Shown here one piece after another: positions 32,023 to 32,231 of a stretch of DNA of 32,231 nt. The stretch is from Gemmatimonadales bacterium. Lineage in GTDB: Bacteria > Gemmatimonadota > Gemmatimonadetes > Palauibacterales > Palauibacteraceae. Position numbers and translations under genes: made by a program. The notes beneath the pieces are model-generated. The model saw only the letters and a program-made list of their open reading frames with translations, was not told the origin of the DNA and searched no databases. The stretch covers positions 1-32,231 of the forward strand of contig VXMR01000050.1 of assembly GCA_009841005.1 (NCBI GenBank), written 5' to 3'. Within the stretch, counting starts at the first letter, position 1. Each line of letters starts with the position of its first letter.

Positions 32023-32231
32023 GTGAGCGACGACGGAAACCGCTCCGCCGACGGGAGCCGCATCCCCGCCGACCACGGCTGGGTCGCGGACGGCTACAAC
32101 GCGGGGTATGCCGAGGGGCTGGTCGAACGGGCGCTGCGCGACCGGGGTGTGATCCCTCCCCCGCTCGCGGGCTGGGACCCATCCGCGGAGGCGGTCTTCG
32201 AAGCGCCACCGAGGACCGTCGTCCCTCCCCC
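32023..32231 (+). CDS. Unidentified gene, 5' part (truncated by window edge)
   Basis: A frame opening with GTG at 32023, sixteen bases after the previous stop, stays open for 69 codons to the window edge. It has composition like a real protein (ADHGWVADGYNAGYAEGLVE near residues 16-35, then an RALRDRGVIPPPLAGWDP segment). I do not recognise it and the ribosome-binding site is weak, so both start and reality are uncertain. Confidence 0.4.
   Translation, partial: MSDDGNRSADGSRIPADHGWVADGYNAGYAEGLVERALRDRGVIPPPLAGWDPSAEAVFEAPPRTVVPP

Noticed and set aside
1..32231. tRNA, rRNA, CRISPR arrays, insertion sequences, integrases or phage genes
   Set aside because: I found no cloverleaf, array of spaced repeats, transposase motif or terminal inverted repeats; the region looks like ordinary chromosome.

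Overview
The window is a high-GC (roughly two-thirds G+C) bacterial chromosome segment with dense gene packing and no mobile element, tRNA, rRNA or CRISPR array that I could find. The gene set suggests Gemmatimonadota or a close relative, possibly a marine or sponge-associated lineage: a DUF5117-type secreted metalloprotease, lipoprotein serine hydrolases, secreted M20 peptidase and metallo-beta-lactamase-fold hydrolase, amidohydrolase, TonB receptor, and an ECF sigma factor with a membrane anti-sigma-like partner. The taxon is inferred from gene content and style, not from a marker gene.

Layout. 1-3699 (minus strand): a truncated DUF5117 metalloprotease preceded by two tandem, very similar lipoprotein serine hydrolases. 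3934-4320 (plus): a small periplasmic LTxxQ-like protein. 4333-7990 (minus): M20 peptidase, APC amino-acid permease and EamA/YedA-type exporter, joined by 4-nt stop/start overlaps with non-ATG starts. 8138-9193 (plus): an orphan lipoprotein solute-binding protein. 9224-12036 (minus): ECF sigma, cysteine-free anti-sigma-like membrane protein, YbjQ/UPF0145 protein and secreted alpha/beta hydrolase. 12149-12598 (plus): an unknown membrane-associated protein.

12549-19361 (minus) is the centrepiece: a histidine operon hisG-hisC-hisB-hisH-hisF-[hisA-hisI-hisE-hisD]. Nearly every junction is an ATGA overlap. The last gene is one 864-codon reading frame that fuses four enzymatic domains, HisA, HisI, HisE and HisD. 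Its IE-D part strongly resembles fungal His4. In front of hisG lies a complete transcription attenuator that I read directly from the bases: a TTGACA promoter, an apparently leaderless 20-codon leader peptide containing FFGHYYYH, a 12-bp antiterminator pairing that starts inside the last leader codons, and a 9-bp GC hairpin followed by eight T residues. All histidine steps are covered except histidinol-phosphate phosphatase, which must be encoded elsewhere.

19454-21570 (plus): a serine/threonine dehydratase and a PotD-like binding protein. 21598-23886 (minus): a ZnuD-like TonB receptor. 24086-26365 (plus): a class A penicillin-binding protein of PBP1b type. 26395-27620 (minus): a DUF411 lipoprotein and a short ZIP-like membrane protein, suggesting metal handling. 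27785-30218 (plus): an MscS channel followed by an amidohydrolase-like protein that has lost its metal-binding histidines. 30237-30926 (minus): a PlsC-like acyltransferase. 31087 to the end (plus): a secreted metallo-beta-lactamase-fold hydrolase and the start of an unidentified gene.
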